Positions 19,020 to 29,599 of a stretch of 64,000 nt of DNA are shown here, piece by piece. The position numbers were made by a program, and so were the translations under genes. The notes under the pieces were generated by a model. The model saw only the letters and a program-made list of their open reading frames with translations, was not told the DNA's origin and made no database searches. The DNA comes from Aradus depressus (Eukaryota; Arthropoda; Insecta; Hemiptera; Aradidae): positions 496,001-560,000 of the forward strand of contig OY759214.1 of assembly GCA_963662175.1 (NCBI GenBank), in the 5' to 3' direction. Numbering within the stretch: the first letter of the stretch is position 1; every line of letters begins with the position of its first letter.

Positions 19020-19907
19020 CACTTATTATCTATACCAATATTATGAAGTTGTACTCATATCTAAGGAGATTTATAGTCCAATATGGTAAATAATAGTAAA
19101 ATGTGGTTGATAATCAACACTTTCTAGGCCTTAAGTTCTCCCAAATATATTTATTTTTTACACATTGGTCAGAGATTTCGCTCATTCAGACATTTTAAAA
19201 ACTTATTTTTTCGTGTCTAAATATTTATGTCAATCATAATATCCAATATACCATTTATATTTTAGTCTTATGATAAAAAGTTTATCCTGGCTAAAACGTA
19301 CGGACAAAGTGACCATTGCCAAAATTTATTTATTAATTACATTGAGTTTTACTTGAGTATGAGGCAATTTTTACTGAATAACTCTATTAATGGAAATCCG
19401 ATGAAATGTAGTGAGAATAACCATCATTGGGTAGATAACTTCATCATGATTTAGGCTTATCGCAAAAACTAATTTAAGCCTAACAGAAAAACTGAATATT
19501 AAAAAGAAATATATGGACCAGCTCACCTTTTATTTTTCCCCAGGCATCGTCTAATTCCAGTTTGACTGCCCGTGTTCAACATTTAGAAGGTCTTCTTTTT
19601 ACACTGGGATTACAACGTCAAAATTCATATTAACCTAAATCAGACAGAATATTAAGTATGGAATTAATATCTAGCATAATTTGTCTACATGAAGTTTCTA
19701 AATAAACATTGAAATTAGATACTTCAAATGAAAACACTGTTTAGGGAATAACTGCCCATAACAAGAAGCTAGAATTTAATAGTAATCTCATACGCTTTAT
19801 AAAATTATCAGATATAGTATCAAAAAGGCAGTTTCTCATAACCAGTCCTCTAATCAATTAACAAAAACGTAAGAACAACGTTTTTGGATCAAATTACATT
19901 GACGCAA
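19020..19907. other. AT-rich, no gene recognised
   Basis: Upstream of the Cap-D2 exons. A short minus-strand ATG frame with a GTGAGC donor near 19525-19590 was considered as a first exon, but its splice phase does not continue into 18999. Confidence 0.5.
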
Positions 19908-19923
19908 ATCAAAACCGATGAAT

Positions 19924-20757
19924 CATTCATTAAAACGATTTTCAGATAAAATTCAGTTATTTAGTAAAACTTATATCTTATTATATGATGGCTAAATATC
20001 GAATGATTAGGCCAAATGTGTATTTTTTTTTTGTTTTTTGAGGGGAACAATTTTTAAAATGGTTGTGGGTTAGAAAATATTTCAAGAAGAAGTTTGCTTT
20101 ATTTATTTTCACAATAGGTCCCCGGTTCTCAACTTAGAAGTTGCAAACAAACAAACTCGTAGCATGCTCCCTTCGCTCATTCAATTATCTTCCAAAATGG
20201 GTGCATAATGTCCAATTTACCTGTATAGCTTTGTCGATGAAGGTCTGTCCATGGTTGTACTGGCTGACCAGGACGGCTAGCACCGTGGCCATGGCGTCTC
20301 TGAGGGGCTTATTAACACACGCCTAATGTATTTATTAAAATAACCATTAATTTGTTTCTTAGGCTCCTCTGGGATACTTCTGCCATGTCGCTTCATATCT
20401 TCCGGCGTGAGGAGTCTTCGTACTGAGAATATTTCGGGGTGAAGACACCTCTGGAAGAACTGCCGGAAGAAGGGATTCTTTAATACTCCAATTAGAACGA
20501 TTCAGCGTTTAAACCTTTTGGAAAATACAAGTTGACGACCTCGGAAGATATGAAATGAGTTAATATATTTATGTAACATAGGATCTGAGAGGGCGGATAG
20601 TGAGTCAGAGAGCAGCCTACCTTCACCTAGATACTCAGCTCCCACATTCATGTTTCTTCTTTCATTAGGTAGGCGGATATAATGAACTAACATTTGTTGA
20701 GTAATGAAAAAATAAGTATACAAGTCTAAAAATATTATTTATTAAATAAATGTATTT
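19924..20757 (-). mobile_element. Retro-inserted copy of Cap-D2 intron-exon segment
   Basis: An 834-bp near-identical copy of 14949-15785, flanked by the perfect 16-bp direct repeat ATCAAAACCGATGAAT at 19908-19923 and 20758-20773. Its right edge carries a few bases matching the 3' tail of the Jockey LINE at 15780, so it was copied after that LINE arrived. The structure fits a LINE 3' transduction truncated almost to the LINE end. No poly(A) is present at the left edge. Confidence 0.75.
20221..20322 (-). pseudogene. Duplicated 34-codon Cap-D2 exon with both splice sites
   Basis: Identical in coding content to 15248-15349 (NKPLRDAMATVLAVLVSQYN) with the TTAG acceptor and GTAAAT donor retained. 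It lies upstream of the exon at 18838-18999 in gene orientation. If the locus is transcribed from further upstream, this exon could be spliced in out of order. Confidence 0.8.
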
Positions 20758-20774
20758 ATCAAAACCGATGAATA

Positions 20775-22449
20775 AGAGCGCACTTTACTGGGAAGGTTTC
20801 TACTAGGTTTCAAACCAGTGTTGTCAAGAATGACGAAGATGCAACGAACCGTTTAATCGCAAAAAATATTGTGGCAAGTACTTTCAAAGAGACAAATTAA
20901 TGTTACTACTTCTAATTAAATTACATGATTTTAGAGACATACTAAAAGTTGCAATTGCCTTTAAAGTGATGTCACTTTCACCTTCCCCCCCCCCTTCAAT
21001 AGTCTTAATCAAGAGTTGTTGAGCTTTTTCTTTTTTTGAAAGAAAGAAGAGAGAGAAAATCTTTCAAAAGTTTTTAATAAATAATTATAACCAAATTAAT
21101 AACAAAACATTGCAGTTTCTAATAAAGTGTTTCTTGTTATTAATATTTTCTTGTAAGCACAGCTTCCGGCTAGCCGTAAAGGCACATCATTGTGCACATC
21201 CCCCCAGTAATGGCTGGGAAATCTGAGGGCACCCCATGTCCATATTTATGCTAGTAAACAAATATAACCAAAAATGTTAAGCTAGCATATAGATTCCAGA
21301 CAAGAATCCGGGCCCACACTTCCAGACCCAGCCTCGGATTCACCCACGATTTCAGACCTGGAGAAAGGTTCTGGACAGGGTTTGGAACCCTCAAATGAGG
21401 TAGGAGCCAGGAGGAGTTTAGCCTCAATATCACAGATCGGAGAACCCTCAAAAGTGCAAAAACAGAAGCCAATAGTCCACCAGATAAAGAAACTGAAGAT
21501 TTAGAGGGAGAGCGAAAACTGACATGTGAGTCACAAATGCGGGGGTTCAAAGACCCTCAAAAGAGAAACAACTGAAGGTATGTTCCAGCAAATAAAGATT
21601 TCGAGAGTTTAGCAGGAGAGCAGAAACTTAACGTTTAAGTTTCGATATAGCGTTTTTAGTCTTTAATTTTAGTCATTAATGCGGAAATAGAGGCTTCAAC
21701 CAGATAAGATGATATACAAGCATAAGTGAAGGAGACGATTTGTTCTGGTTGCATTTAACCAAAACAGACAAAGAAGGAATGTAGAATACGGGATCCTTCA
21801 AATTCAAACTTCAGCGTTATCGTTTCTCCTTGGATATTTGGAGTGTATTTTTTCATATATCTTCATTTCGTAACCAAATACAGTTTTAAAGTGAGTTGGA
21901 AATGATTTTTGTTTCAATTGAGAAACGTTTCATTTTGATTTTTTTTTAAATTTTGTATCATTTCTCATTCAATAGCAAGTTGTTTTTATATTTATTTAAT
22001 TAAAGTTTCATACTAGGTACTTTCCCAGTTATACGAAGTCTAGAAGAAATTATGTAACCGATCAGGAATTCGAAGTTGAGTTTTCACATTTGAATCCAAA
22101 AAAGAAAAACAAAAACTCTAACAACTGCCAATGTAATGAATGTATCGACACAAAATTTAATAAGAGGATTCACAAACCTATATGTAAGTAAACTATTGAA
22201 TTTTAGTCACAATAGACGATTGGTTTTGGAGGGAGAGCGAAACCTTAATTGAATAATTCGTGTTCGGGAAGGACATTGCCGATAATTCACTGACGACGTT
22301 TTTCATTTTTGGTATGAGGGGGGGGGGGGGGGGGGGGCATGAAGTTTCTATGAAGAACATGGAACATGAGACCGATTACATAACTTCCTCTATACCTACT
22401 TGGTAAAGCTGGGAAAGTAAAAATGTCTGCTTGACCCATTTTAACGTCG
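20775..22449. other. Repeat-rich intergenic sequence
   Basis: Contains imperfect internal repeats ('gaaccctcaaa' and 'gagggagagcgaaa' phrases, 21370-21640), a member of the CTTCCCCAGC repeat family in inverted orientation (22225-22310) and a 20-base G-run (22318-22337). No convincing coding region. Confidence 0.5.
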
Positions 22450-22452
22450 TTA

Positions 22453-23304
22453 AGCCTCGTTTACACGAGGCCAGTTGGGAGGAAAGTAACTTGGTCCAAG
22501 TTACTTCCTCCAAGTAGAGTCTGGCAGTGCAATGGCAAGTTGTGTTCCACACGTGTTTCAGTCAGTTGCAAGTTAAGTGCCAAGTTGGGTGTGTAAAATG
22601 GGAAAGGTGGAAAGGAAGAAGCGCTGTAAAAGGGCAATTAAAGATGTTTCGGGAGTGTTAAGTACTTATCTTGAGGAGGAAATCGAAAGTTATCTTGAAC
22701 GGTGTAATAATCAGAAGGTATGGCAAAGAGGATGGATCGGTAGAAGAGCTACCCATGGAGGATCGGCAATGCTGTTGAAAGAACTTCGTTCGGAAGACCC
22801 AAGTGAATACAAGGCGTTACTGAGAATAACGCCAGATTTGTTTGATGAATTGCACTGTCTCATTAGAAATGAGATACAACGGCGTGATACTGTGATGAGA
22901 GAAACCATATGTTCAAAAGTGAAACTTGTCATCTGTTCATTCCACTTGAGATGCGACATCTTACACTTTTTTATTGAATGAAAGTAAACGTAAACTAAAT
23001 TCAAATGACGATAAATAGATAAGAATCACACAAATACACAGAACTGATGACACTTGCCAAATGATGCTGGCAGACTGACCAAGTAGTTGTTTACACTGAG
23101 CAGGTACAGTTGCCCTTGTCAGGCAGGTTACTTGCTCGCAGTGGAGGGGGAAGGCAAGCTGCCCCAAAATAGAACCCCGGCCAATTAACTTGCCTTGCCT
23201 GACAAGTTGCACGCCAAGTTGACTTGGCCACCAAACAATCTACAAGTGACTGTTCAGACGGAGCAAGTTACTTGTCTCCCTACTGGCCTCGTATAAACGA
23301 GGCT
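22453..23304 (+). mobile_element. PIF/Harbinger DNA transposon, internally deleted
   Basis: Terminal inverted repeats start AGCCTCGTTTACACGAGGCC at 22453 and end with its near-perfect complement at 23304. TTA is duplicated at 22450-22452 and 23305-23307. The 3-bp TTA duplication and the transposase N-terminus inside are diagnostic of PIF/Harbinger. Each terminus is itself a hairpin (GCCTCG/CGAGGC), and subterminal CAAGTTACTTG repeats probably serve as transposase sites. At 852 bp it lacks the DDE core and is non-autonomous. Confidence 0.9.
22598..22981 (+). pseudogene. Harbinger (HARBI1-like) transposase, N-terminal part
   Basis: From the ATG at 22598 the frame reads a basic start, then WQRGWIGRRATHGGSAMLLK, LRSEDPSEYKALLRITPDLF and DELHCLIRNEIQRRDTVMRE. 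These are the signature N-terminal blocks of HARBI1-like proteins (WVR..., F..L.R.TP..FD.LL, DT.MR..I). The alignment ends near SKVKL at about 22926; the remaining codons do not match and the DDE catalytic region is absent. In this family the enzyme works with a Myb/MADF-like partner to excise elements at TTA sites. Confidence 0.85.
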
Positions 23305-23309
23305 TTAGG

Positions 23310-24149
23310 CAACATTTAGGAATTGAAGAGTAGATGAATAGTTCAAGGCTCCCTATTCAAAAGGAATAGGGAAATCCTAAAAAAAATTTTATTTCGCCGG
23401 AGCTTCCTAATTATTGGACAAGCACATGATAGGGAAACGGAGAACAAAAATAAAGGTGAACAAAATAATAATATTATAATACTGAGAACAATGTAAAAAA
23501 TATATTTAGGTATATGTATATTCAATGACGCAAAAAAAGAATAGATCTTGTTAATCAAAACTAAACTAAAAATTAACTTGATTTTAAAAATAAATTCTTA
23601 TCAAAACATGTAAAAAAAAATTGGGTAAATAATTATTATATATTATCGGACATATCGGATCTATAATAAAAACAAACAGAATATCAATTCTTAAAACAAA
23701 AAGAAAGGTATCTATATATAAATTTATATTGTTAAAAAATAATCACTGAAAGTAATATAATAAAAAATATAATCGACTGTGGACTTGGTACATCGAAAGT
23801 AGTTCCGTAAGAAACAATGTTTGAATACCCCATATGTAATTAAAACTGAAAATATTAACGTGAGCTCACGTTAAAAATGATAAATTTCCTTGTGTTGACA
23901 ACAACAGAGTGGTGAAAATAGTGAAATTAAAGTTCAAACAAAAATGATGATCTTCGAAGGATGATGGAACCCGAAGAACGGTGAGATCAGAAGAACGAAG
24001 CTCGTTGGACGAACGAAGACCAAGCTGAACGGGGACACTGGCAGATAGCAAGTTCAAAAAAAGGAGTTCGAGAAAACCAAAAAAAAAGAAGGAGGGCCGT
24101 AATAAAATACGGCAATAAATAAAAACTTTAAATAGGTCCACTCACAGGC
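23310..24149. other. AT-rich, no gene recognised
   Basis: No coding similarity or clear element boundary. Confidence 0.5.
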
Positions 24150-24965
24150 AACTACAATCAGTAACAAAAATTTTCGGACAATTTATAATTTTGTTTTTCT
24201 TTTGCAGTTACACATAGTTATATGGCAAAATATTTAATTCAAGCAAAGTTTTAAATTTCGAGATCATCAATCATTTCAAAACTCCGTAAAACAATTAATT
24301 AAACATTTACAGCTAATAGGAACTTTTGCATTAATAATTGAAGACAAGAAATTCACGTAACAAAATTTTCTGGACACCTGTTGTTTGTTTTGTAAACAAA
24401 TGCGACTCTGATCATGATCTTTAATCCCTTCTCAACCAACCGCTAATACCGAACAAATGAAGTGTGTTTATATACCTACTTCTATTACTGCATTCAGTAG
24501 TTATTTGTATTTCCTGCTGTCAAGATGGGTCGAACATCTTTTGAAGTTCAACAGATAATAATTTTTAATTATGAAAAAGGATTAAGTGTCCGCAAAATCG
24601 GTGGTATGGTAGGCTGGAGTAAAAGCACCGTAGCCGATGTAATTCGAAGGTATAAGCACGAGGATCGGATAGACTTGAAATCTTCCTCTGGCCGTCCAAG
24701 AGTATTAAACGACCGAGAAAGGTGTAGCGTTGTCCGGAAAATTAAAAACAAGCCCTCGAGGAGTGCACCTCAGATCGTCGCCGAGGTATACAGAGAAACG
24801 GGAAAGAAAGTTCACCCACAAAATGTTCGAAGAATTCTAAAAGAAGCAGGATATAATGGGAGAGTACCAAAAACCGTTTGTGAGTGAAAAAAAAATAAAA
24901 AAAAATTGAGCTTCGCAAAAGAGTTCCAGAATCATTCAGAAATTTTTTGGACTAATGTCATTCAT
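24150..24965 (+). mobile_element. Tc1-like transposon, 3' part missing
   Basis: The left end holds two direct copies of a TIR-like motif, AACAAAAATTTTCGGACA near 24165 and AACAAAATTTTCTGGACA near 24359. This is the inner/outer repeat (IR/DR) arrangement of Tc1 elements. The transposase N-terminus follows. The element stops near 24965, where SINE-like sequence begins, and no right terminus is present. Confidence 0.8.
24525..24960 (+). pseudogene. Tc1-like transposase, paired-type DNA-binding domain
   Basis: From ATG 24525 the 120-codon frame contains two HTH units: GLSVRKIGGMVGWSKSTVAD near residue 20 and an APQIVAEVYRETGKKVHPQN block near 85, separated by the GRPRVLNDRERCSVVRKI linker (GRPR box). 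The frame ends at 24885-24887; just beyond, LSFAKEFQNHSEIFWTNVI (24905-24965) is the continuing Tc1 sequence in another frame after A-runs at 24888-24904. The catalytic DDE region is lost. Tc1 enzymes bind the inner and outer terminal repeats through these HTHs. Confidence 0.88.
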
Positions 24966-24969
24966 CTGC

Positions 24970-25075
24970 GAGGTAAAATAATCTTAAGCACTCCGTCCTT
25001 CGGATGGGATGTTAAGCGATGGTCCCGAGCCTGTACGATGTCAGGTCAAAGCGTTTGAGCTCTCACATAAACACA
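24970..25075 (+). mobile_element. SINE fragment
   Basis: Carries TTAAGCGATGGTCCCGAGCC and CTGTACGATGTC, shared with the SINE at 13880-14110. Confidence 0.6.
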
Positions 25076-25634
25076 CGCATGCAATTGATCTCTGATGTTC
25101 ACACGATTACAAAATTTTTAGTACATATTATTATGTATACATATATTATATGTATAGGGAAGTAAACAAAAGTAAAGTAATAGTATATGTATACATATAT
25201 TACATGGAAGTAAACGGACATGATCTGGAAACATTTATTTGTCGAAATATCGGAGAAAAAACGTTTAAATTAGAAAAAATGGGTACTTAGTTTCTTTAGA
25301 GGGAAGGTGGAGGGTCAGGGGGGAGTAGGGAGAAGGGACGGTTTCTGCCGAGGGTCAGCGCTGCTGTCGCTCTCTTCCAACGTCATATCACAAAAATCTA
25401 GTTTTCTGACATTACATGACCTGAGATTTCTTTTTATGTTGTGAAGAGTTACAAGATACAAGAATATTTTATTATTGCGGTTTGTTCTATTGCAAGCAAA
25501 GTTGAAATCACCATGACCTGATAATATTTGAGACGTCCAGTGATTATAACCTTATTAAAATGAACTTTAATTACTGTGAACAACTTTTTGCTACTGTGCA
25601 TTTAATTTTCAGGGAATTTTTATCCACTTAGGGT

Positions 25635-25765
25635 CTATAGCTGAGATGGTACAGGCTCGGGACCATCGCTTAACGTCCCATCCGAAAGAACAGAAAAAGG
25701 ACCCTTGGCCGGGGCTCTGAGTGGTCATTGAAAGAGTCAATGCCCGGATAAAATAACTAACTAAT
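25635..25765 (-). mobile_element. SINE fragment, reverse orientation
   Basis: The complement contains GGATGGGACGTTAAGCGATG and GTCCCGAGCCTGTAC, with a TAGTTAGTTAT-type end, matching the other SINE copies. Confidence 0.6.
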
Positions 25766-25830
25766 CCATTTATGTATTCAGAAAGTATCATCTAGTATCC
25801 TCTTTATGCTGTTACCATGTCTAGCTAGCC

Positions 25831-25979
25831 ATGACAGGTGGTAGCAGGGACCACTTTCGTCCATCACTAGCTCCAAGGCTCGGCTCCCCTCTCTTCCCAT
25901 CCAGATACCATAAAGTTATCTCCCGGCTCCACAAGACATCACACCGCACACAGATACCCCACCGCCATCATGATCATAG
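25831..25979 (+). CDS. Possible first coding exon of an unknown gene
   Basis: An ATG at 25831 opens 49 codons (MTGGSRDHFRPSLAPRLGSP then a His/Arg-rich tail) ending exactly at a consensus donor CATAG/GTAAGTAC. The segment is GC-rich within AT-rich DNA. No family is recognised and no downstream exon was found, so this may equally be untranslated or chance. Confidence 0.25.
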
Positions 25980-26140
25980 GTAAGTACATTTTAATTATTA
26001 TTGTAGCCTTCCGGTTATACGGAAGCGGATAATCCGCTTGATCTCTGAGGATCAAAAAAAAAAGTAGTCAATGTACTTCCCTACTCTGAAATAATCAATT
26101 GAGTTTTTGCTCTTCAACTGAAACCAATCCACCGATTAGG

Positions 26141-26575
26141 CTGAAATTGTCTGATGTCTAACTTAAGGACTTATGAATTCTCATACAAATTTCCGTGTGG
26201 ATATATTAATTACATCGGCAGCTATGGGCCTTTGTGTTAAGCCCCTTCTCTAATCCCCCCTCATTCCTTTGGCCATTTGGCTGAAATTGTCTGATGTGTA
26301 ACTTAAGGACTTATGAATTCTCATATAAATTTCCGTGTGGATATATTAATTACATCGGCAGCTACGGGCCTTTGTGTTAAGCCCCTTCTCTAATCCCCCC
26401 TCATTCCTTTGGCCATTTGGCTGAAATTGTCTGATGTCTAACTCAAGGACTTATGAATCCTCATATAAATTTCCGAGTGGATATATTAATTACATCGGCA
26501 GCTACGGGCCTTTGTGTTAAGCCCCTTCTCTAATCCCCCCTCATTCCTTTGGCCATTTGGCTGAAAATCTTACGG
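26141..26575. repeat. 140-bp tandem repeat, three copies plus a stub
   Basis: CTGAAATTGTCTGATGT recurs at 26141, 26281 and 26421, with a partial fourth at 26561; the period is exactly 140. The unit holds part of the dispersed repeat family ('attacatcggcagctacggg'). Confidence 0.92.
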
Positions 26576-26599
26576 GGTTCTGGTTACCTTATAAAGTTC

Positions 26600-28030
26600 T
26601 CTCATATACATAGTATGTGAACATGATAATTCCCGATAGAATATATAATTAATATATATGTTATGTGTAGAATTTAGCATATTATTATATTTTTTTATTA
26701 CTTGGAGGTGAGACACATATACATCAGATTTAGTAACGTAATGTCCCACTCTCTACTTGTACTTGTATTAGATAGAATCAGTTCTATGTGAGATTTCTTG
26801 TAGAGAAGTCTGAGAGTGAGTTTCTTTTGGTGGTTCTATGGTAGAGTCTACTGATTGAATTAATTTCTAACCGATTATTTCCATATTAGATAAGTGAACA
26901 TTATCTGTTGTTTGGATAAAATAAATTGTTTTTAAAAACAGTGTCGGTGTAGAAAAGAACTTAACTTATGTACCTATATATTCTATCGGGAATTATCATG
27001 TTCACATACAAAATAACAGACAGACAGACAGGAAGTTTTACTTATTTTTTAATAATAATATTTATTTCCGTTCTTCAAGTCTTACTTCGAGGTCATATCG
27101 CCTACTACCAGAGTGCTGGTGGATGGGCCCGGTTCTACTATGGGAATCCTAAATTTTTACTCACCTAGGGTAGAGAGAGATCTTTAAGAAGTACTTGACA
27201 TCTTACAAGTTCAGGACATAGCTTGTCACATCCGAAGGACGGCGTGCTCAAAGTTTCTTCATCTCTCAGATATAAAAGCTAAGGGCTAGGTCGGATTTCA
27301 AACCCGGGATCTTGAGCTCAGGAAATAATAATAGTAATAAACACAATACAGTTTTAAATTATATTTTAAGTTGTGTTCAATTCTTCGCCAATCTATTGGC
27401 GTATAGGGGTATAGGGGAAGTTATGTATTGTCAGAAGTTCGATGTTGAGTTTTCACAAGAATATCATATTTTCCGACGCCCTGTTTCCAAAAATGAGAAA
27501 AAATGTTTTTCTAAACAGGATGACTCTCTATAAAAAATATATGTCGACAGGAAATTTTATATAAGTTTCCAGAATCCCATAGGAGAGGCATCTGTTTGAT
27601 TTTCAGCCAAGGAAAGTGGGGCTTAGCACAAAAATCCCAATAACTGCACCCGAACTAATGAATATATTGACACGAAATCAGTTGACAATGTGATTTGTTG
27701 ATCAGTATGTGGGACTTGTGACAACCTTGGCCCGATACAGTTGACCTACTGCACTATGACTGAGGGGAGTGACAGTATGTCTAGAAGGAACTCATTCGTG
27801 GGGCTTCAACTACAAAGGACAGGAGGTTCGAGGCCAGTTACCTTGGCTAAGGGTCTTTAAAGTACCTAACAGCTAAATAGTTCGTCACTATTGCTTAATG
27901 TTTGGTCCGAAGGACGACGTGCTCAAGGTTATTTTCCACTTCCCAATTAAAACAATTAAGTCTAGATTTCCAACTCGCGATCCTGAGCTCATTAGACACC
28001 ACATGAAAGATAAAATAAATGTTTATTTGG
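26600..28030. other. Repeat fragments, no gene recognised
   Basis: Includes pieces of the CCGAAGGACGACGTGCTCAA family (27225-27330 and 27780-27990) with B-box-like GGATTTCAAACCC and GGTTCGAGGCC, suggesting SINE-related origin. Otherwise AT-rich. Confidence 0.5.
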
Positions 28031-28036
28031 TTTGAA

Positions 28037-28210
28037 CTAATATTGTCAATTGGACTTGAAAAATAAAATAAAACTTGTTTATTTAATATATTGTCTAATT
28101 TCACTAACTATATATAGTTAGTGAAATTAGACAATATATAACTAGATATAGTTAGTGAAATTAGACAATATATTAAATAAACAAGTTTTATTTTATTTTT
28201 CAAGTCCATT
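28037..28210. repeat. Foldback repeat (short form)
   Basis: About 70-base arms (starting 'cttgaaaaataaaataaaac') are inverted about a centre near 28110, with a partial third copy of the inner arm. The arms and outer flank (AAGTCCATTTGAATTATTTC) are shared with the larger palindrome at 58157-58402, so both belong to one family. Confidence 0.85.
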
Positions 28211-28750
28211 TGAATTATTTCACAATATCTCTGCAATAATGTCAGATTTCATTAATATTGTCAAGACAGAAATATAGAATACAGGTGGGCTTTGTGCTAC
28301 TGTTTTCACACTTTTTCTGGAAAACACATTAGGGGCTGTTCACAAACTACGTCACACGCCGGGTGGGGGGGGGGGGGGGGGGGGGGGGTATAACTTATGT
28401 GATGATTGTGACGGTGGGGAGGGGGGGACTAAACAAAAAAATGACGTCACGTTTATTATTACACTTTAAAATAAGAGCGTAGAAAATTTTCTAAAAATTA
28501 ATTTCATGGAATTTTTTTTAACGTTAGTATGTTAATAAATTCAGGTTATTAAAGTAAAATAACATATTTAAATAAAATACATTTTATGTATAAAATATTG
28601 TACATATATTCAACATATGTATTCTACATACGTTATATTTCGATGTGCGTCAACAAAACAGTAATTTTTTATACCGACAAAAGGTAACCTGACGGCGACA
28701 GTCTTTCGGTCAATTCAGAAAACGGAGAATTTTCTCGACTTTTCCTGAAT

Positions 28751-29170
28751 TTGACATTGCAAAAAACTTTGTACCCTGAAGTTTTCAAGGAGCACAAGGA
28801 AGTTCCTTATGATATAGGATGCCCATCTGTGCAAGGAGACATAAAGCGGAAGACTCGCAAAAAGTGTGGCGTATACTTGGGGTCTTTGACATATTTAAAA
28901 CGTCACTCGAAACAGTGCAAGACGGAGGCACCGGTAGTTAAAGTTAGACCGATTCGGGTTGCAGCTTGACGTCAACGAGAAATGTTGGCCATCATAAAAT
29001 ACATCGAGGATCAAGAAGCCGAGTGGTTCGATGACGACATGATAGATAGTAATAGGGAAATACCTGAACCTTCTGACAGTGATCAATCTGAAATACCAAT
29101 CATAATCATTGGGAGGAATCGTAATATTGCTCAGTCTTTTTTCATGATATGGATTATCTCGCTTGAATAA
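28751..29170 (+). pseudogene. Element-encoded protein with Cys/His motif, split by one stop
   Basis: A single frame runs from 28751 (no ATG at its upstream edge) to 29170, interrupted only by TGA at 28967-28969, where CGA would give the expected Arg. Before the stop is a C-X13..H-X3-C type motif (CGVYLGSLTYLKRHSKQC), resembling a C2H2 finger; after it an acidic region (QEAEWFDDDMIDSNREIPEP). Similar 'YLGSL...H...C' proteins recur as repeat-associated open frames in insect genomes, but I assign no enzymatic role. A C-to-T change is the simplest cause of the stop. Confidence 0.5.
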
Positions 29171-29240
29171 TCGAAATGTTAAATACTTAAATCGCTGTTC
29201 TTTTATTTAATTTATGAATACAGATGAATATAATATGTAT

Positions 29241-29394
29241 GTTGTATTTATGATAAATTGAAGTTGTATTTATGATAAATTGAAGTTGTATTTATGATAA
29301 ATTGAAGTGGTATTTATGATAAATTGAAGTTGTATTTATGATAAATTGAAGTTGTATTTATGATAAATTGAAGTTGTATTTATGATAAATTGAA
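29241..29394. repeat. 22-bp tandem repeat, seven copies
   Basis: Unit GTTGTATTTATGATAAATTG plus AA repeated seven times (one unit with GTGG) inside the TTA-flanked transposon, after its coding frame. Confidence 0.93.
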
Positions 29395-29599
29395 GATTTA
29401 TTATTTTTATACAATTTAGTACTTTTCTTTAAAAAAAAAAATTCAGTTTAAATTGGGGGGGGGGGGGGGGTCATGAAAAAATGACGTCACTTTTAGGGGG
29501 GGTTAAAAAATAAATGTGACCAATTGTGACAAGGGGGAGGGAGGAGGTTAAAAACACCTCAAAATTGCGTGACGTAGTTTGTGAACGGCCCCTTAGGAC

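Larger units (their letters stand above)
28332..29592 (+). mobile_element. DNA transposon with TTA duplication, superfamily unassigned
   Basis: Ends GGGGCTGTTCACAAACTACG (28332) and its complement (ending 29592) are flanked by TTA at 28329-28331 and 29593-29595. The TTA duplication is like PIF/Harbinger, but no transposase core is seen. Just inside the ends are G-runs of 24 (28365-28388) and 16 (29455-29470) bases and paired ATGACGTCAC motifs. One broken frame lies inside. Confidence 0.82.

Noticed and set aside
19525..19590. First exon of Cap-D2 (minus-strand ATG with GTGAGC donor)
   Set aside because: The splice phase leads to a stop in the exon at 18838-18999, and the sequence does not resemble the NCAPD2 N-terminus.
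23866..24141. 91-codon minus-strand hydrophobic frame
   Set aside because: Low-complexity Leu/Phe from A-rich plus strand; no similarity.
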